This document shows positions 1-10,286 of a DNA stretch of 64,000 nucleotides, piece after piece. A program made the position numbers and the translations under genes. Location: contig NZ_CP047602.1 in NCBI RefSeq assembly GCF_009905255.1, forward strand, positions 2,281,501 to 2,345,500, given 5' to 3'. Source of the DNA: Thermoanaerobacterium aotearoense. Its GTDB lineage: Bacteria; Bacillota; Thermoanaerobacteria; Thermoanaerobacterales; Thermoanaerobacteraceae. Below the pieces are notes generated by a model, which was given only the letters and a program-made list of their open reading frames with translations, did no database searches and was not told the DNA's origin. How positions within the stretch are numbered: the first letter of the stretch is position 1; every line of letters starts with the position of its first letter.

Positions 1-176
1 TTTATATACTTCTCATCCCCTCTGACATTTAACGTTATAAGCCCATTATCATCGCTGTCATCGTGTATGCCAAATCTGGCCAATATGTTTTGTCCGTGTT
101 TCGTCAATACTTCTTGAACCTTTGGTGCAAAATCCGATCTTTTATCGACAGAAATGCCCATTATGTAAATAGACAT
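1..176 (-). CDS. ACT/ferredoxin-fold small protein, TM1266-like (partial)
   Basis: The first 58 codons are visible; the 3' end lies outside the window. The ATG at 176 follows a strong AAAGGAG (184-190). The visible part has the pattern of small ACT-like proteins, with a first strand MGISVDKRS, a helix with QEVLTKHG, then ILARFGIHD and a strand GLITLNVRG. This resembles the TM1266 family, often annotated as an iron-only hydrogenase system regulator, but that label comes from gene neighbourhoods and its function is not established. It lies downstream of proS, separated by a terminator, so it is probably a separate transcript. Family assignment is moderate; a generic ACT protein is the alternative. 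Confidence 0.6.
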   Translation of the reverse strand, partial: MSIYIMGISVDKRSDFAPKVQEVLTKHGQNILARFGIHDDSDDNGLITLNVRGDEKYI

Positions 177-227
177 TAAACCACTCCTTTCCTACTTTAT
201 TTTTTGGTCATTCTTAAAATATTATGC

Positions 228-248
228 AAAAAAGGAGCATTTAGCTCC
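228..248 (-). terminator. Rho-independent terminator after proS
   Basis: On the minus strand a 5-bp stem GGAGC/GCTCC with a five-base loop is followed by six T residues. It starts right at the proS stop codon. Confidence 0.8.
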
Positions 249-1961
249 CTACATATTTTCACTAATCAATTCTTTGACTTTGCTTAAAACTTCATCGTAT
301 TTTAATTCTATTGGCTTTTCTTCTTTCCTTAATTTTAGTTCAACAATCTTATCTTCCGCTTTCTTTCCTACGGTTATTCTAATAGGTATGCCTAACAAAT
401 CAGCGTCATTAAATTTTACACCAGCCCTTAAATCTCTGTCGTCAATCAAAACCTCAATTCCTGCTTTAGATAATTCATCGTACAATTTCTCAGCAAGATC
501 TCTTTGTGCATCATTTGACACATTTACAGGCACGATTATGACGTGGTATGGCGCTATAGACATTGGCCAAATGATGCCTTTGTCATCGTGATTTTGTTCG
601 ATTGCTGCAGCCGCAATTCTATTTAACCCTATGCCGTAACAGCCCATTATTATCGGCTTCTCATTGCCGTTTTCATCTATATAATTAGCACCTAATGCAT
701 CAGAATATTTTGTACCCAATTTAAAAATGTGCCCTACCTCGATTCCTCTGTCCAGTTTTAAAGGACTTCCACATTTTGGGCATTTATCTCCGTCTACGAC
801 TTTCCTCACATCTGATACTACGTCCGCTTTGAAATCCCTTCCGTAATTTGCATTTTTCAAATGGTAGTCTGTCTCATTAGCGCCGACGATGACATTTCTC
901 ATTGCAGGTATTTCTGCATCCGCTATAAGCATTACATCCCCTTTAAGTCCAATAGGACCAGCAAATCCCACATCGGCAGATGTGACTTTCTTTACAGTTT
1001 CTTCATCAGCCAATTCAACATCATTTTCACTTACGTTTAAAAGATTTGCCAATTTTACAGGATTTACCTCTCTATCACCTCTAATAAGAACTGCAGCTAC
1101 CTTATCCTTATACTTGTAGATCAACGTTTTGACGAATTTTTCTGCATCAGCATTTAAATACGACACAAGTTCATCAATCGTCTTGACATTAGGCGTATAG
1201 ATCTTTTCTAATGGCCTCATGTCTTCGTCAATTGTGTTTTGTACAGTGCATTCCGCCTTTTCTTCATTGGCAGCATAACCACAGTTGTCGCAATAGGCAA
1301 TTACTGCTTCTCCAACATTGGATGTCACCATAAATTCTTTAGAGTCCTTTCCACCCATTGCGCCTGTATCAGCTTCAACAACCGTGTACTTTAAGCCACA
1401 CCTGTCAAATATCCTGCAGTAAGCATCGTACATCTTATCAAAAGACACATCCAGCCCATCCCAATCAACATCAAAGCTATAGGCATCCTTCATTATAAAT
1501 TCGCGAGATCTCATGACCCCAAATCTGGGCCGCCTCTCATCTCTGTACTTTGTCTGTATCTGATATATTGTCAGTGGAAGCTGCCTGTATGATTTCACAT
1601 CATTTCTGATGAGGTCTGTAAAAACTTCTTCATGGGTAGGACCTAAGCAAAACTCTCTATCATTTCTGTCTTTTAACTTAAACATCTCAGGCCCAAAGAC
1701 ATCCCACCTGCCAGATTCTTTCAAAAGTTCCGCAGGTATTATGGCGGACATAAGCACTTCCTGTGCACCTGCTCTGTCCATCTCTTCTCTCACGATTTCT
1801 TCAATCTTCTTAAGGACTCTCTTGCCAAGCGGCAAATAAATGTACACACCTGATGCAAGTTTTCTCATCAATGCTGCTTTTAACATGAGAATATGGCTTG
1901 GTATCTCAGCTTCTGCTGGCACCTCTCTCATCGTTGGTATAAACAATTGTGATAGTCTCAT
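249..1961 (-). CDS. proS: Prolyl-tRNA synthetase (bacterial type, with editing domain)
   Basis: Charges tRNA-Pro with proline using ATP in the cytoplasm. The 570 residues match the usual bacterial length of about 570. Class II signatures are visible: motif 2 around [16 protein letters not shown], followed by MKDAYSF, and motif 3 as [13 protein letters not shown]. The middle (about residues 225-400), between motif 2 and motif 3, holds the YbaK-like editing insertion that removes mischarged alanine. The C-terminal anticodon-binding part contains [14 protein letters not shown]. The start ATG has a GAGG-type site in front. Only 48 bases separate it from ispF upstream, so it is probably the last gene of the ispD-hydrolase-ispF-proS run. 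There is no T-box leader in front of it. Confidence 0.97.
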   Translation of the reverse strand: MRLSQLFIPTMREVPAEAEIPSHILMLKAALMRKLASGVYIYLPLGKRVLKKIEEIVREEMDRAGAQEVLMSAIIPAELLKESGRWDVFGPEMFKLKDRNDREFCLGPTHEEVFTDLIRNDVKSYRQLPLTIYQIQTKYRDERRPRFGVMRSREFIMKDAYSFDVDWDGLDVSFDKMYDAYCRIFDRCGLKYTVVEADTGAMGGKDSKEFMVTSNVGEAVIAYCDNCGYAANEEKAECTVQNTIDEDMRPLEKIYTPNVKTIDELVSYLNADAEKFVKTLIYKYKDKVAAVLIRGDREVNPVKLANLLNVSENDVELADEETVKKVTSADVGFAGPIGLKGDVMLIADAEIPAMRNVIVGANETDYHLKNANYGRDFKADVVSDVRKVVDGDKCPKCGSPLKLDRGIEVGHIFKLGTKYSDALGANYIDENGNEKPIIMGCYGIGLNRIAAAAIEQNHDDKGIIWPMSIAPYHVIIVPVNVSNDAQRDLAEKLYDELSKAGIEVLIDDRDLRAGVKFNDADLLGIPIRITVGKKAEDKIVELKLRKEEKPIELKYDEVLSKVKELISENM

Positions 1962-2009
1962 CGTTTACCTCCTAATATTTATCATGTTTGTATTTTATTT
2001 AATTTAATT

Positions 2010-2492
2010 TTAACTGTCAATACATTTTTCAGAAAGGCTTACTATCGCGTAGGCAGCAATTCCTTCTTTTCTACCTGTGAATCCAAGACCTTCTTCCGTC
2101 TTTGCCTTAATGTTAACTCTGTCAATCCCGATATTTAAAACTTTAGACAGATTTTTGGATATGGCATCTTTATACGGAGACAACTTTGGTTCCTGAGCTA
2201 CAATGATGCAGTCAATATTGTTTAAAGAGTATTTATCTTTTATCAAATCTAATGTCTTCTTAAGGAGCACAGTGCTGTCTATGTCCTTATAGATCCATTC
2301 AGAGTCAGGAAAATGAGTTCCTATATCGCCTAACCCTGCAGCACCGAGAATTCCATCAATGACGGCATGTATAAGGACATCAGCGTCAGAATGACCTAAA
2401 AGCCCCTTGACGTACGGAATCTGTACACCGCCTAATATCAGCTTTCTTCCCGCTTCCAGTCTGTGTACGTCGTATCCTATGCCAACTCTCAT
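2010..2492 (-). CDS. ispF: 2-C-methyl-D-erythritol 2,4-cyclodiphosphate synthase
   Basis: Fifth step of the MEP isoprenoid pathway: converts CDP-methylerythritol 2-phosphate to the cyclodiphosphate with release of CMP, as a zinc-dependent homotrimer. The 160-residue product starts [13 protein letters not shown], with metal ligands Asp8 and His10, and has [15 protein letters not shown] with the third ligand histidine. The C-terminal part has [20 protein letters not shown], as in the family. The ATG at 2492 was chosen over upstream ATGs because AGGAG lies eight bases before it and the homologous N-terminus begins there. It follows the hydrolase stop by ten bases, so the two are probably cotranscribed. 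Confidence 0.96.
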   Translation of the reverse strand: MRVGIGYDVHRLEAGRKLILGGVQIPYVKGLLGHSDADVLIHAVIDGILGAAGLGDIGTHFPDSEWIYKDIDSTVLLKKTLDLIKDKYSLNNIDCIIVAQEPKLSPYKDAISKNLSKVLNIGIDRVNIKAKTEEGLGFTGRKEGIAAYAIVSLSEKCIDS

Positions 2493-2502
2493 ATAAACAC
2501 TC

Positions 2503-3747
2503 CTATCCCTTAAACTCGAAATTCCCATTTCTGTCCACAAAAAGACGAGTTTCAGACTTCCTAAATCTGTCTTTTTGCTTTATTGTTTTAACAGCAAAAC
2601 CTTTATTCGTATGAATCATGATAGATCTTGCTAAAAAATCTGGTGAAGAAAAGTGATATTCCCCTTCTTCATTAATAGCCATGTACCAATTTACTTTTCC
2701 AAAAACATTGTACTTTTTAAGTTTCTGTCCTCTATCAAGCACAAGGACTTTACTGTCTGTCAATATATTTACAAAAGATAATATTTTTTCTAATATGCTT
2801 ACCTTTGGCGCTTCTTCTATCCCCAGTATTTCCTTCAGATGCGGAATAGAAGCATTTAATATTCCTCCATGGCCTGCATCCAAAACATACTTATTTCCCT
2901 CAACTCCTAAAGCACTTTTGATTAAGACTGTTCCATCCCCTTTATTATCTCTTACAACGCCAACAGCCCGACCGTCAGGCCACAATACACTATCGTCACT
3001 ATCAGCAACTTGAATAAATTTATTTGTGTACACTCCATTTCCCGAAAAAACATACACTTCCTCAGCTCTTTCATAAAATTTGTCGATTGAGCTGTTTAAT
3101 TCATTTAAAAAGCCATTCTGTTCCTTCATGTAAAGTATATTTTTAAACACGATTTTGTTGTTTTTAATCGGATATTTAAAAACGTAATTTCCGTATTCAA
3201 CGCTGGGCATTAAGGATTTTATAGATGGAATGTATTTTCTTATTATCATAAGCTCATCTTTCTCCCCTTTTATTTTGCCTATGGCCCAGATAAATCCTCT
3301 TAAAAGTATATTTAAAAAATCCTCATCATTGTCAGGAGGAACTGCACCACCTTCCCACGCATAATATGCATTAGCAGCTCCGTAATGGGGAGAAGATAAA
3401 AAAATCACTTTGCCTACATCATTTCTGTAAAAATTCCCCTGAACATAGCTTCTAAGCAGCAAACCACCCATACTGTGGCACACAACATCGACTTTGTCGC
3501 AGTTATTCTTTATTTTTGCCTCATTTATCTTAGACATAAGTGTGTTTACACACTCAGGTATATCCTTCCACCACTCGTAATAGCAGATAAAAAGGTTTTT
3601 GCCCTCTGCATACCCTAATGATTTCAAATTTTCAATGAAAGAATCGTATATATAGCCTGCAGGCCCAAAACCCCATGCCTTGCCCACAAGTGTTGGAACA
3701 TACATGGAGCCAAATATCCCGTGAATAAATACAAGAGGTCTTCTCAT
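2503..3747 (-). CDS. Alpha/beta hydrolase, LCAT/lipase-like
   Basis: A 414-residue alpha/beta-hydrolase. The oxyanion region reads FIHGIFGS near residue 8. The nucleophile elbow is [12 protein letters not shown] with Ser92, a CHSMG version of GxSxG found in LCAT-like lipases. A later DAGHGGILN (about residue 290) could supply the catalytic histidine. No signal peptide or membrane segment is visible, so it is probably cytoplasmic. The start at 3747 was chosen because GAGGTG lies seven bases before it; an ATG at 3774 abuts AAGGAG with no spacer. It sits between ispD and ispF, which are usually adjacent. Substrate unknown: an esterase, phospholipase or acyltransferase role is possible. Confidence 0.8.
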   Translation of the reverse strand: MRRPLVFIHGIFGSMYVPTLVGKAWGFGPAGYIYDSFIENLKSLGYAEGKNLFICYYEWWKDIPECVNTLMSKINEAKIKNNCDKVDVVCHSMGGLLLRSYVQGNFYRNDVGKVIFLSSPHYGAANAYYAWEGGAVPPDNDEDFLNILLRGFIWAIGKIKGEKDELMIIRKYIPSIKSLMPSVEYGNYVFKYPIKNNKIVFKNILYMKEQNGFLNELNSSIDKFYERAEEVYVFSGNGVYTNKFIQVADSDDSVLWPDGRAVGVVRDNKGDGTVLIKSALGVEGNKYVLDAGHGGILNASIPHLKEILGIEEAPKVSILEKILSFVNILTDSKVLVLDRGQKLKKYNVFGKVNWYMAINEEGEYHFSSPDFLARSIMIHTNKGFAVKTIKQKDRFRKSETRLFVDRNGNFEFKG

Positions 3748-3811
3748 CACAATCACCTCATATAATTTAGACATCTCCTTGTTATAATTATATGAGGTTA
3801 AAATAATAATG

Positions 3812-4504
3812 TTATTGATATATTGTTTTTAAGAAAGCCTCCGAAATTATTAAATCTTCAGGAGTAGTTATCTTTATATTTCTGTAACTTCCTTCCACAA
3901 GTTTTACTTTATGCCCTAATCTCTCTACAAGGACAGTATCGTCTGTGCCTAAAAAACCATCTTCCATCGCTTTTAAATGTGCATCGTATATAAGCTTGTA
4001 ATCAAAAATTTGCGGTGTTTGGATGGCCATAAGATTTGTCCTGTCAGGGGTAGCCACCACAAAATTGTCATCATCAACTACCTTTATAGTATCTTTCACC
4101 GGAACAGCAATGCCTACAGCACTGTAGACTTTAGACTCTTCTATGCCCTTTTTTAATGTGGTCTTGTCGATAAAAGGTCTTGCTCCGTCATGAATCATCA
4201 CTATGTCGCATCTACTATCAACAGCCTTTAACCCATTGAAAACAGATTCTTGCCTTTCCATTCCGCCGGCAACTATACGCTTCACCTTTTTAAAATCGTA
4301 TTTATCGACTATTTCACGCCTACAGTAATCTATATCATCATTAGACACTACTAAAACTATCTCATCCAGCTCCGATAATTTCTCAAAGGCATTTAGAGTG
4401 TAGTATAAAACAGGCTTTCCGTTTAATTTTAAAAAAACCTTGTTTAATTTTGTACCCATTCTTCTGCCTTTACCAGCAGCAACAACTATTGCACTAATAA
4501 ACAT
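3812..4504 (-). CDS. ispD: 2-C-methyl-D-erythritol 4-phosphate cytidylyltransferase
   Basis: Third step of the MEP pathway: joins CTP and methylerythritol 4-phosphate to give CDP-methylerythritol. The 230 residues fit the family. The CTP-binding loop is visible at the N-terminus as VAAGKGRRMGTKLNK, followed by FLKLNGKPVLYYTLNAFE. Later conserved pieces are MIHDGARPFID, AVPVKDTIKVV and QTPQIFDYKLI. The gene lies between the PIN/TRAM gene and the LCAT-like hydrolase, in the order PIN/TRAM-ispD-(hydrolase)-ispF. A terminator separates it from the PIN/TRAM gene upstream, so it likely has its own promoter in the 70-base gap, although none stands out. Confidence 0.96.
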   Translation of the reverse strand: MFISAIVVAAGKGRRMGTKLNKVFLKLNGKPVLYYTLNAFEKLSELDEIVLVVSNDDIDYCRREIVDKYDFKKVKRIVAGGMERQESVFNGLKAVDSRCDIVMIHDGARPFIDKTTLKKGIEESKVYSAVGIAVPVKDTIKVVDDDNFVVATPDRTNLMAIQTPQIFDYKLIYDAHLKAMEDGFLGTDDTVLVERLGHKVKLVEGSYRNIKITTPEDLIISEAFLKTIYQ

Positions 4505-4573
4505 AATGCACCCTCTACAAAAAATATACTGGTAAAATTATATCACATTCGCCATCTTTCCGCCATCGACAAA

Positions 4574-4606
4574 ATAAAAAAGGCATCTTCGAAGGGAAAA
4601 TGCCTT
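4574..4606 (-). terminator. Rho-independent terminator after the PIN/TRAM gene
   Basis: Minus-strand stem AAGGCAT/ATGCCTT (4600-4606 with 4580-4586), followed by a T-rich run. It lies just downstream of the stop at 4613. Confidence 0.85.
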
Positions 4607-4612
4607 AAAATA

Positions 4613-5716
4613 TCACATAGCTTTTTCTTGCTCTGTTTGCTTCGGTTTGGCGAATATCATTCTACCTGCTGCTGTCTGCAAAACACTTGTTACAAGGACA
4701 TCCAATGTATCGCCTATATGTTTTTTGCCGCCGTCTACTACGATCATAGTGCCATCGTCCAGGTACGCTATTCCTTGACCAGATTCTTTTCCATCCTTTA
4801 TGACTTGAACAACCATCTCTTCTCCGGGAAGCACTACAGGCTTCACCGCATTTGAAAGTTCATTTATATTAAGGACAGGTACACCTTGAAATTCAGCCAC
4901 TTTATTCAAATTGTAATCATTCGTTATGACTTTTCCATTCATCATCTTAGCAAGCCTTAAAAGCTTAGTATCTACTTCAGATGCATCAACATCCTTATCT
5001 ACGATCTGCACCTTCATATCCAATTCCTTCTGTATCTTATTTAAAACATCAAGGCCTCTTCTGCCTCTATTCCTCTTTAATGAATCAGATGAATCAGCTA
5101 TATGCCTCAATTCCTCCAGCACAAAATTGGGTATGATGAGGGGACCTTCCACAAATCCCGTTTTGCATATATCAAAGATCCTACCATCGATTATGACACT
5201 TGTGTCAAGAATCTTAGGTATTTCATTTATCTCTACTTTTTGAGATTTTTGCTGCCCCATCTTTTTCACTATCGCAAACAAATTCATAAATTCATCTTTT
5301 TTCTTCAATGATATGCTTATTCCAAGATATCCAAAAAATACACTGATTATTATAGGAATGACCTTGCCAACAAAAGGAAGCTGATATATAGGAGCACTAA
5401 TAAGGTTTGCCAAAATCAATCCAATGATTAACCCAAAAGCACCGACTAAAATATCGTATATAGGTGATTTTTGAAGCGCTGTCTCAAGCCAACCTTCGAA
5501 ATCTTTTCCCCATTTAATAAGTTTAGGAGAAAAAATAAAAAATATGATTCCGCCTATCAAAGCCCCAACAGCGTATACGATGATTGATGTAATACTGGTC
5601 AATGTCAAATTCATCAGTTTTTGCAGCTTCAATACAGCCAAAGACAGATAAGCCGCTTCAAATCCTACACCTAAGCCAACTATTGAAATGATTCCTCTTA
5701 CTATTTTGTATAACAT
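4613..5716 (-). CDS. yacL: PIN/TRAM-domain membrane protein (YacL family)
   Basis: Integral membrane protein of 367 residues with a cytoplasmic PIN nuclease-like domain and a C-terminal TRAM domain. About four hydrophobic segments fill residues 1-140. The PIN domain starts with [16 protein letters not shown], carrying the first acidic pair, and continues through [12 protein letters not shown] and [20 protein letters not shown]. The TRAM domain (about 290-350) contains [26 protein letters not shown], an OB-like RNA-binding fold. The family (B. subtilis YacL) neighbours radA and ispD in many Firmicutes; its substrate is not firmly known. GGAGGTG precedes the ATG, and a good sigma-A promoter lies about 110 bases upstream. 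Confidence 0.9.
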   Translation of the reverse strand: MLYKIVRGIISIVGLGVGFEAAYLSLAVLKLQKLMNLTLTSITSIIVYAVGALIGGIIFFIFSPKLIKWGKDFEGWLETALQKSPIYDILVGAFGLIIGLILANLISAPIYQLPFVGKVIPIIISVFFGYLGISISLKKKDEFMNLFAIVKKMGQQKSQKVEINEIPKILDTSVIIDGRIFDICKTGFVEGPLIIPNFVLEELRHIADSSDSLKRNRGRRGLDVLNKIQKELDMKVQIVDKDVDASEVDTKLLRLAKMMNGKVITNDYNLNKVAEFQGVPVLNINELSNAVKPVVLPGEEMVVQVIKDGKESGQGIAYLDDGTMIVVDGGKKHIGDTLDVLVTSVLQTAAGRMIFAKPKQTEQEKAM

Positions 5717-5827
5717 ATATTCACCTCCACTTCTATTATTATCAAAAATGTCACCAATTATAAGTCAATGGGGAAAATTTATAAATGCGCATAACAAATT
5801 TTACATGTATAGGGCTTCTTTAATAAA

Positions 5828-5857
5828 AGTATACTACTTATAGATAAACATTGTCAA
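5828..5857 (-). promoter_or_regulatory. Sigma-A promoter for the PIN/TRAM gene
   Basis: Minus-strand -35 TTGACA (5852-5857) and -10 TATACT (5828-5833), 18-base spacer. It gives a leader of about 105 bases in front of the ATG at 5716. It is divergent from the promoter at 5904. Confidence 0.75.
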
Positions 5858-5903
5858 TTTACAAAAAATTTAGTCATGCTATAAATGTTATTTCGTGTAA
5901 ATA

Positions 5904-5933
5904 TTGACAACACAACATTCACAAGTATATAAT
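5904..5933 (+). promoter_or_regulatory. Sigma-A promoter for the 131-residue orphan
   Basis: Consensus -35 TTGACA (5904-5909) and -10 TATAAT (5928-5933), spacer 18 bases, about 30 bases before the GGGAG ribosome site at 5956-5960. One of the best promoter matches in the window. Confidence 0.85.
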
Positions 5934-5971
5934 TAATTTAAGATTTTAAAAAAACGGGAGTGGGCATAACC

Positions 5972-6367
5972 ATGAAGGATATAATAGTCGATGACCTACA
6001 AAACACAGTAGAAGAGTTCCTAATACGTCACAAAAGCATTCTCGATATTTTGACAAAAATTCAAGAAAGCAGTGCAAGAGTCAACAGAGCAGTAGCGAAA
6101 TCTGTTACAGAATGCGGTTGTCTGAAAATCAATGCGCAAAAGCAAGAAATCCCTGAAGACGCCATGATAGAAGACGCACATAAGTACATTAAAACACATG
6201 TGGATGGTCAGTTGTGCGATAACTGCCGCGAAGTTTTGGAAACCGAAATCGGCAACAACATATTCTATATAATAGCGCTTTGCAACACTTTGGGATTAAA
6301 CTTCTATGATATTTTGCTTAAGAAGGATAAAGAGCTTAATACGCTGGGAGTTTTCAATATGCTGTAA
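5972..6367 (+). CDS. Conserved clostridial protein of unknown function, Cys-rich motifs
   Basis: A 131-residue soluble protein I cannot assign to a function. It begins MKDIIVDDLQNTVEEFLIRH, is mostly helical, and has two cysteine pairs: ECGCLKI near residue 49 and QLCDNCRE near residue 87, which could bind a metal. A middle stretch SSARVNRAVAKSVTECGC looks strongly conserved-like. Similar proteins are, as I recall, common in Thermoanaerobacterales. GGGAG lies 11 bases before the ATG; a GTG at 5960 overlaps that site and is less likely. It has its own perfect sigma-A promoter and its own terminator, so it is a monocistronic unit. It occupies the position where disA usually sits between radA and the PIN/TRAM gene. 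Confidence 0.75.
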   Translation: MKDIIVDDLQNTVEEFLIRHKSILDILTKIQESSARVNRAVAKSVTECGCLKINAQKQEIPEDAMIEDAHKYIKTHVDGQLCDNCREVLETEIGNNIFYIIALCNTLGLNFYDILLKKDKELNTLGVFNML

Positions 6368-6371
6368 ATTT

Positions 6372-6396
6372 AGTGGGGATAAACCCACTTTTTATT
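6372..6396 (+). terminator. Rho-independent terminator
   Basis: Stem AGTGGG/CCCACT (6372-6377 and 6384-6389) with loop GATAAA and a following T-run. It ends the plus-strand transcript and overlaps the 3' end of the convergent radA. Confidence 0.85.
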
Positions 6397-7738
6397 TTGC
6401 AATGACATCTGTAAGCTCTACGATGTTTTTAATCTTTTTTACATTCATACCGTAACTATTTTCTACTTTCATTTGTGGCACTACTATCGTTTTAAAACCC
6501 ATCTTTCTCGCCTCACTTATCCTTCTCTCCAAATTGCTTACAGGTCTTACTTCGCCTATCAGTCCAACCTCGCCAGAAAAACATATGTCATTAGAGATGG
6601 GAATATTTAAATACCCTGATATTAAAGCTGCAACTATTCCTAAATCGGCTGCAGGCTCTTGTACTTTCAAGCCACCAGCTATATTTAAGTATACATCTGA
6701 TTGCGAAAGATTTATCCCACACTTCTTTTCTAAAACAGCCAATAGAAGTACAAACTTGTTGTAATCTATGCCTGTAGACATCCTCCTTGGCAACCCAAAA
6801 TTGGTATGGCAAATAAGCGATTGAACCTCTAATAAAATTGGCCTCGTGCCCTCCATAGAGCTTATTACAGCAAGACCCGGCGCATTCAAATCTCTTCCAG
6901 ACAAAAGCACTTCAGAAGGATTCTTTACCTCTTTTAAACCTTCTGATTCCATTTCAAATACCCCTATCTCGTTTGTAGAGCCGAATCTGTTTTTGTAAGC
7001 TCTCAATATCCTAAATGACTGCGTCCTATCACCTTCAAAGTACAATACAGTATCTACCATATGCTCCAGCACTCTGGGGCCTGCTATAGAGCCTTCCTTA
7101 GTTACATGACCTATTATGAATACAGTGATCCCGTTTTGCTTTGATAGCCTTAAAAGATGCTGCGTAACTTGCCTTACCTGCGACACGCTACCTGGTATAG
7201 TTGTGCTTTCATCTGCATACATGGTCTGAATCGAATCGACTATCATAAAACCAGGCGATATCTTTTCTACATGTCTTTCAACATTGTTTATGTTAGTTTC
7301 AGCCAAGAAGTATATCTCCTGCTTGCCTTTTATGATTCTATCTGCTCTCATTTTTATCTGACTTGATGATTCTTCACCCGAAATGTACAAAACCTTTGTG
7401 AAATTAGACATCACATCAGATATCTGCAAAAGCATAGTTGACTTGCCGATGCCGGGTTCTCCCCCAATTAAAACAAGAGACCCTTTTACAACACCACCGC
7501 CTAAAACCCTGTCAAATTCACTAATTCCTGTTTTTATGCGGTCTTCATCTTTTGCCTCTATATCTTTTAAAAGTTCAACTTTTGATGTAAGTATGCTTTC
7601 TTGCGACTTTTTGTCGCTGTCTTCAACCACCTCTTCCACAAACGAATTCCATTCATCACAGTTAGGACACTTTCCCATCCACTTTGTGCTTTCAAATCCG
7701 CACTGTTGGCAGACAAATTTAGTCTTATCTTTTTTCAC
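6392..7738 (-). CDS. radA: DNA repair protein RadA (Sms)
   Basis: Helicase-like ATPase that works with RecA in recombination intermediates and branch migration. At 448 residues it has the family layout: N-terminal zinc finger with C10, C13, C24 and C27; Walker A GGEPGIGKST near residue 92; the RadA-specific KNRFG motif; and a C-terminal Lon-protease-like domain (from about residue 280) without the Lon catalytic serine context. The start is GTG at 7738; an ATG two bases earlier is out of frame and would stop at once (ATGTGA). It follows clpC as in many Firmicutes, but a terminator separates them, so it may have its own promoter in the 7741-7795 AT-rich gap. Confidence 0.96.
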   Translation of the reverse strand: MKKDKTKFVCQQCGFESTKWMGKCPNCDEWNSFVEEVVEDSDKKSQESILTSKVELLKDIEAKDEDRIKTGISEFDRVLGGGVVKGSLVLIGGEPGIGKSTMLLQISDVMSNFTKVLYISGEESSSQIKMRADRIIKGKQEIYFLAETNINNVERHVEKISPGFMIVDSIQTMYADESTTIPGSVSQVRQVTQHLLRLSKQNGITVFIIGHVTKEGSIAGPRVLEHMVDTVLYFEGDRTQSFRILRAYKNRFGSTNEIGVFEMESEGLKEVKNPSEVLLSGRDLNAPGLAVISSMEGTRPILLEVQSLICHTNFGLPRRMSTGIDYNKFVLLLAVLEKKCGINLSQSDVYLNIAGGLKVQEPAADLGIVAALISGYLNIPISNDICFSGEVGLIGEVRPVSNLERRISEARKMGFKTIVVPQMKVENSYGMNVKKIKNIVELTDVIAK

Positions 7739-7794
7739 ATTTCCACCGACTTTCCATGTATATCTATCACTAAAATTATATCACATTGAAATAT

Positions 7795-7829
7795 AAAAAT
7801 TGGATACCCTCACTTAAGAGAGTATCCAA
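7795..7829 (-). terminator. Rho-independent terminator after clpC
   Basis: Stem TTGGATAC/GTATCCAA on the minus strand (7822-7829 with 7800-7807), then TTTTTAT. It closes the ctsR-mcsA-mcsB-clpC operon. Confidence 0.85.
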
Positions 7830-7835
7830 GTATGC

Positions 7836-10268
7836 TTAAACTTTTGTAAAGTCAAATTTGCCGTCCTTTAACTTAACTAAAATTTTATCGCCGGATTTTA
7901 TCTCGCCTTTCAGCATAAGCTCAGAAAGCTCACTTTCAACAACCTTTTGTATAGCCCTTCTTAATGGTCTTGCACCGTAAGTCACATCATAACCTTCTTT
8001 AAGAAGCTCCTCTTTTGCATCATCTGTAAATTCAAGGCTTATATTGTTATCTTTAAGCCTCTTGTTCAAATCAGCTATCATCAAATCGGTAATCTTCCTT
8101 ATGTCGTCCTGTGTCAGTTGACGGAATACGATGATATCATCAATCCTGTTTAAAAATTCAGGTCTAAATGATTTTTTAAGCTCCTCTAAGATGTTTTCCT
8201 TCATCTTTTCGTACGACTCTTTTTCTGCGTTGCTTTCAGGCATAAAGCCTAAAGTCGTCTGCTTCTTAATAAGCTGTGCCCCAACGTTGGAAGTCATTAT
8301 TATGAGTGTATTTTTGAAGTCCACCGTTCTGCCTTTTGAATCTGTCAGCCTTCCATCGTCTAATATCTGCAATAGTATATTAAACACATCTGGATGGGCC
8401 TTTTCAATTTCGTCAAACAATATGACAGAATACGGCTTTCTCCTTATTTTCTCTGTAAGCTCCCCGCCTTCTTCATATCCCACATATCCTGGAGGAGAAC
8501 CAATAAGCCTTGATACAGAGAATTTTTCCATATACTCAGACATATCTATTCTGACTATCGCTGATTCGTCTCCAAACATGGCTTCAGCTAACGCTTTGCT
8601 AAGCTCTGTCTTGCCGACACCTGTTGGCCCTAAGAATATAAACGATCCAATAGGTCTTTTTGGATCTTTAAGTCCAACTCTTGCCCTTCTTATGGCTCTT
8701 GCCACTGCATCCACTGCTTCGTCCTGACCTATTACACGCTTGTGCAGTATCTCTTCTAAATGCAAAAGTCTTTCAGATTCCTCTTGGGCGAGTTTCTGCG
8801 TTGGAATGCCAGTCCAAAGAGATACAATTTGTGAAATCTCCTCAGCTCCAACGCTTTTTTCTTTCACCAATGAATTTTGCTGCCACTTTGATTTCAGATT
8901 CTCCAGTTGCTCTTTAACTTTTTGCTCTTCATCTCTTATCTTAGCAGCCTTTTCATACTCCTGCGTCCTTATAGCTTCTTCTTTGTCTTTATTAAGCATA
9001 TTCAATTTGTCTTCCAGTTCTTTTATCTCTGGCGGCGCTGTAACCGTCTTTAGTCTGACTCTCGATGCAGCTTCATCTATAAGGTCTATAGCTTTGTCAG
9101 GAAGGAATCTATCTGTTATATACCTGTGTGAAAGTTTTGCCGCTGCTTCAATCGCTTCATCAGTAATTTTTATTCTGTGATGCGCTTCGTATTTGTCCCT
9201 AAGTCCTTTTAATATTTCTATCGTTTCTTCGACAGATGGCTCTTCAACCATTATAGGTTGAAATCTCCTCTCGAGGGCAGGATCTTTTTCAATGTACTTC
9301 CTGTATTCATCTATTGTTGTCGCACCGATGACTTGTATCTCTCCTCTTGCAAGAGCCGGTTTTAAGATATTAGATGCGTCTATTGCACCTTCTGCCGCGC
9401 CAGCACCTATTATAGTGTGAAGCTCATCTATAAAAAGTATGACATTTCCTGCTTTAATGACTTCATTTAATACATTTTTCAGCCTATCCTCAAATTCACC
9501 TCTGTACTTTGTGCCGGCAACCATTGAAGCCATGTCTAATGTTACAACTCGTTTGCCCTTTAAAATCTCTGGTATAGTACCACTTTCGATGGCCTCTGCC
9601 AATCCTTCGGCAATTGCAGTCTTACCGACTCCAGGTTCGCCGATAAGGCATGGATTGTTTTTAGTCCTTCTGCTTAAAATCTGTATTACTCTCTCTATCT
9701 CCTTCTCGCGCCCAATTACAGGGTCTAACTTTCCTTCCCTTGCAAGCTCTGTAAGATCCCTTCCAAACTGGTTTAAATTGGGCGTATTTGTATTCTTGAC
9801 TCTTTGCGCTTTATTTGTAGTTCCAGAAGGCTCTTCGCTTACCATCTTCACTATTTCTTCTCTGACTCTGTTGAAGTCTACACCTAACTCCATCAAAATC
9901 CTTACTGCTACGCCTTCACCTTCCCTAATAAGTCCTAATAAGATGTGCTCTGTTCCGATGTAATTTGTATTAAACCTTCTTGCTTCAGCAAAGCTAAGCT
10001 CCAAAACCCTCTTTGCTCTTGGCGTATATCCTACCACATCGCCAGGCACATTTCCCATTCCAATAAGTGATTCTACCTTTGATCTTATGTCTTCATAAGT
10101 GACACCAAGGCTCTTTAAGACCCTCGATGCTATGCCATCTTCTTCTTTAATAAGTCCTAAAAGGATATGCTCCGTTCCCACGTAATTGTGATATAGTGAG
10201 CGAGCTTCCTCTTGTGCTTGATAAAGCACTTTTTGTGCTTTTTCTGAAAATCTGCCAAACATCGCCAT
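7836..10268 (-). CDS. clpC: ATP-dependent Clp protease ATP-binding subunit ClpC
   Basis: Hexameric AAA+ unfoldase that feeds proteins to ClpP; in Firmicutes it also handles arginine-phosphorylated proteins made by McsB. The 810 residues show two Clp-N repeats (each with [11 protein letters not shown] or [11 protein letters not shown], about residues 1-145), a first AAA domain with GEPGVGKTA near 205, a middle coiled domain with an UVR-like motif (about 415-460), and a second AAA domain with GPTGVGKTE near 545. The second arginine-finger region and C-terminal D2 small domain follow. It is the last gene of the operon, 18 bases downstream of mcsB. Expression is expected to be controlled by CtsR at 12326-12342. 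Confidence 0.97.
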   Translation of the reverse strand: MAMFGRFSEKAQKVLYQAQEEARSLYHNYVGTEHILLGLIKEEDGIASRVLKSLGVTYEDIRSKVESLIGMGNVPGDVVGYTPRAKRVLELSFAEARRFNTNYIGTEHILLGLIREGEGVAVRILMELGVDFNRVREEIVKMVSEEPSGTTNKAQRVKNTNTPNLNQFGRDLTELAREGKLDPVIGREKEIERVIQILSRRTKNNPCLIGEPGVGKTAIAEGLAEAIESGTIPEILKGKRVVTLDMASMVAGTKYRGEFEDRLKNVLNEVIKAGNVILFIDELHTIIGAGAAEGAIDASNILKPALARGEIQVIGATTIDEYRKYIEKDPALERRFQPIMVEEPSVEETIEILKGLRDKYEAHHRIKITDEAIEAAAKLSHRYITDRFLPDKAIDLIDEAASRVRLKTVTAPPEIKELEDKLNMLNKDKEEAIRTQEYEKAAKIRDEEQKVKEQLENLKSKWQQNSLVKEKSVGAEEISQIVSLWTGIPTQKLAQEESERLLHLEEILHKRVIGQDEAVDAVARAIRRARVGLKDPKRPIGSFIFLGPTGVGKTELSKALAEAMFGDESAIVRIDMSEYMEKFSVSRLIGSPPGYVGYEEGGELTEKIRRKPYSVILFDEIEKAHPDVFNILLQILDDGRLTDSKGRTVDFKNTLIIMTSNVGAQLIKKQTTLGFMPESNAEKESYEKMKENILEELKKSFRPEFLNRIDDIIVFRQLTQDDIRKITDLMIADLNKRLKDNNISLEFTDDAKEELLKEGYDVTYGARPLRRAIQKVVESELSELMLKGEIKSGDKILVKLKDGKFDFTKV

Positions 10269-10286
10269 AAAAACACCTCCTAATTT

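Noticed and set aside
1962..2009. T-box leader for proS
   Set aside because: Only 48 bases separate proS from ispF, too short for a T-box. The same holds for lysS with 15 bases after greA.
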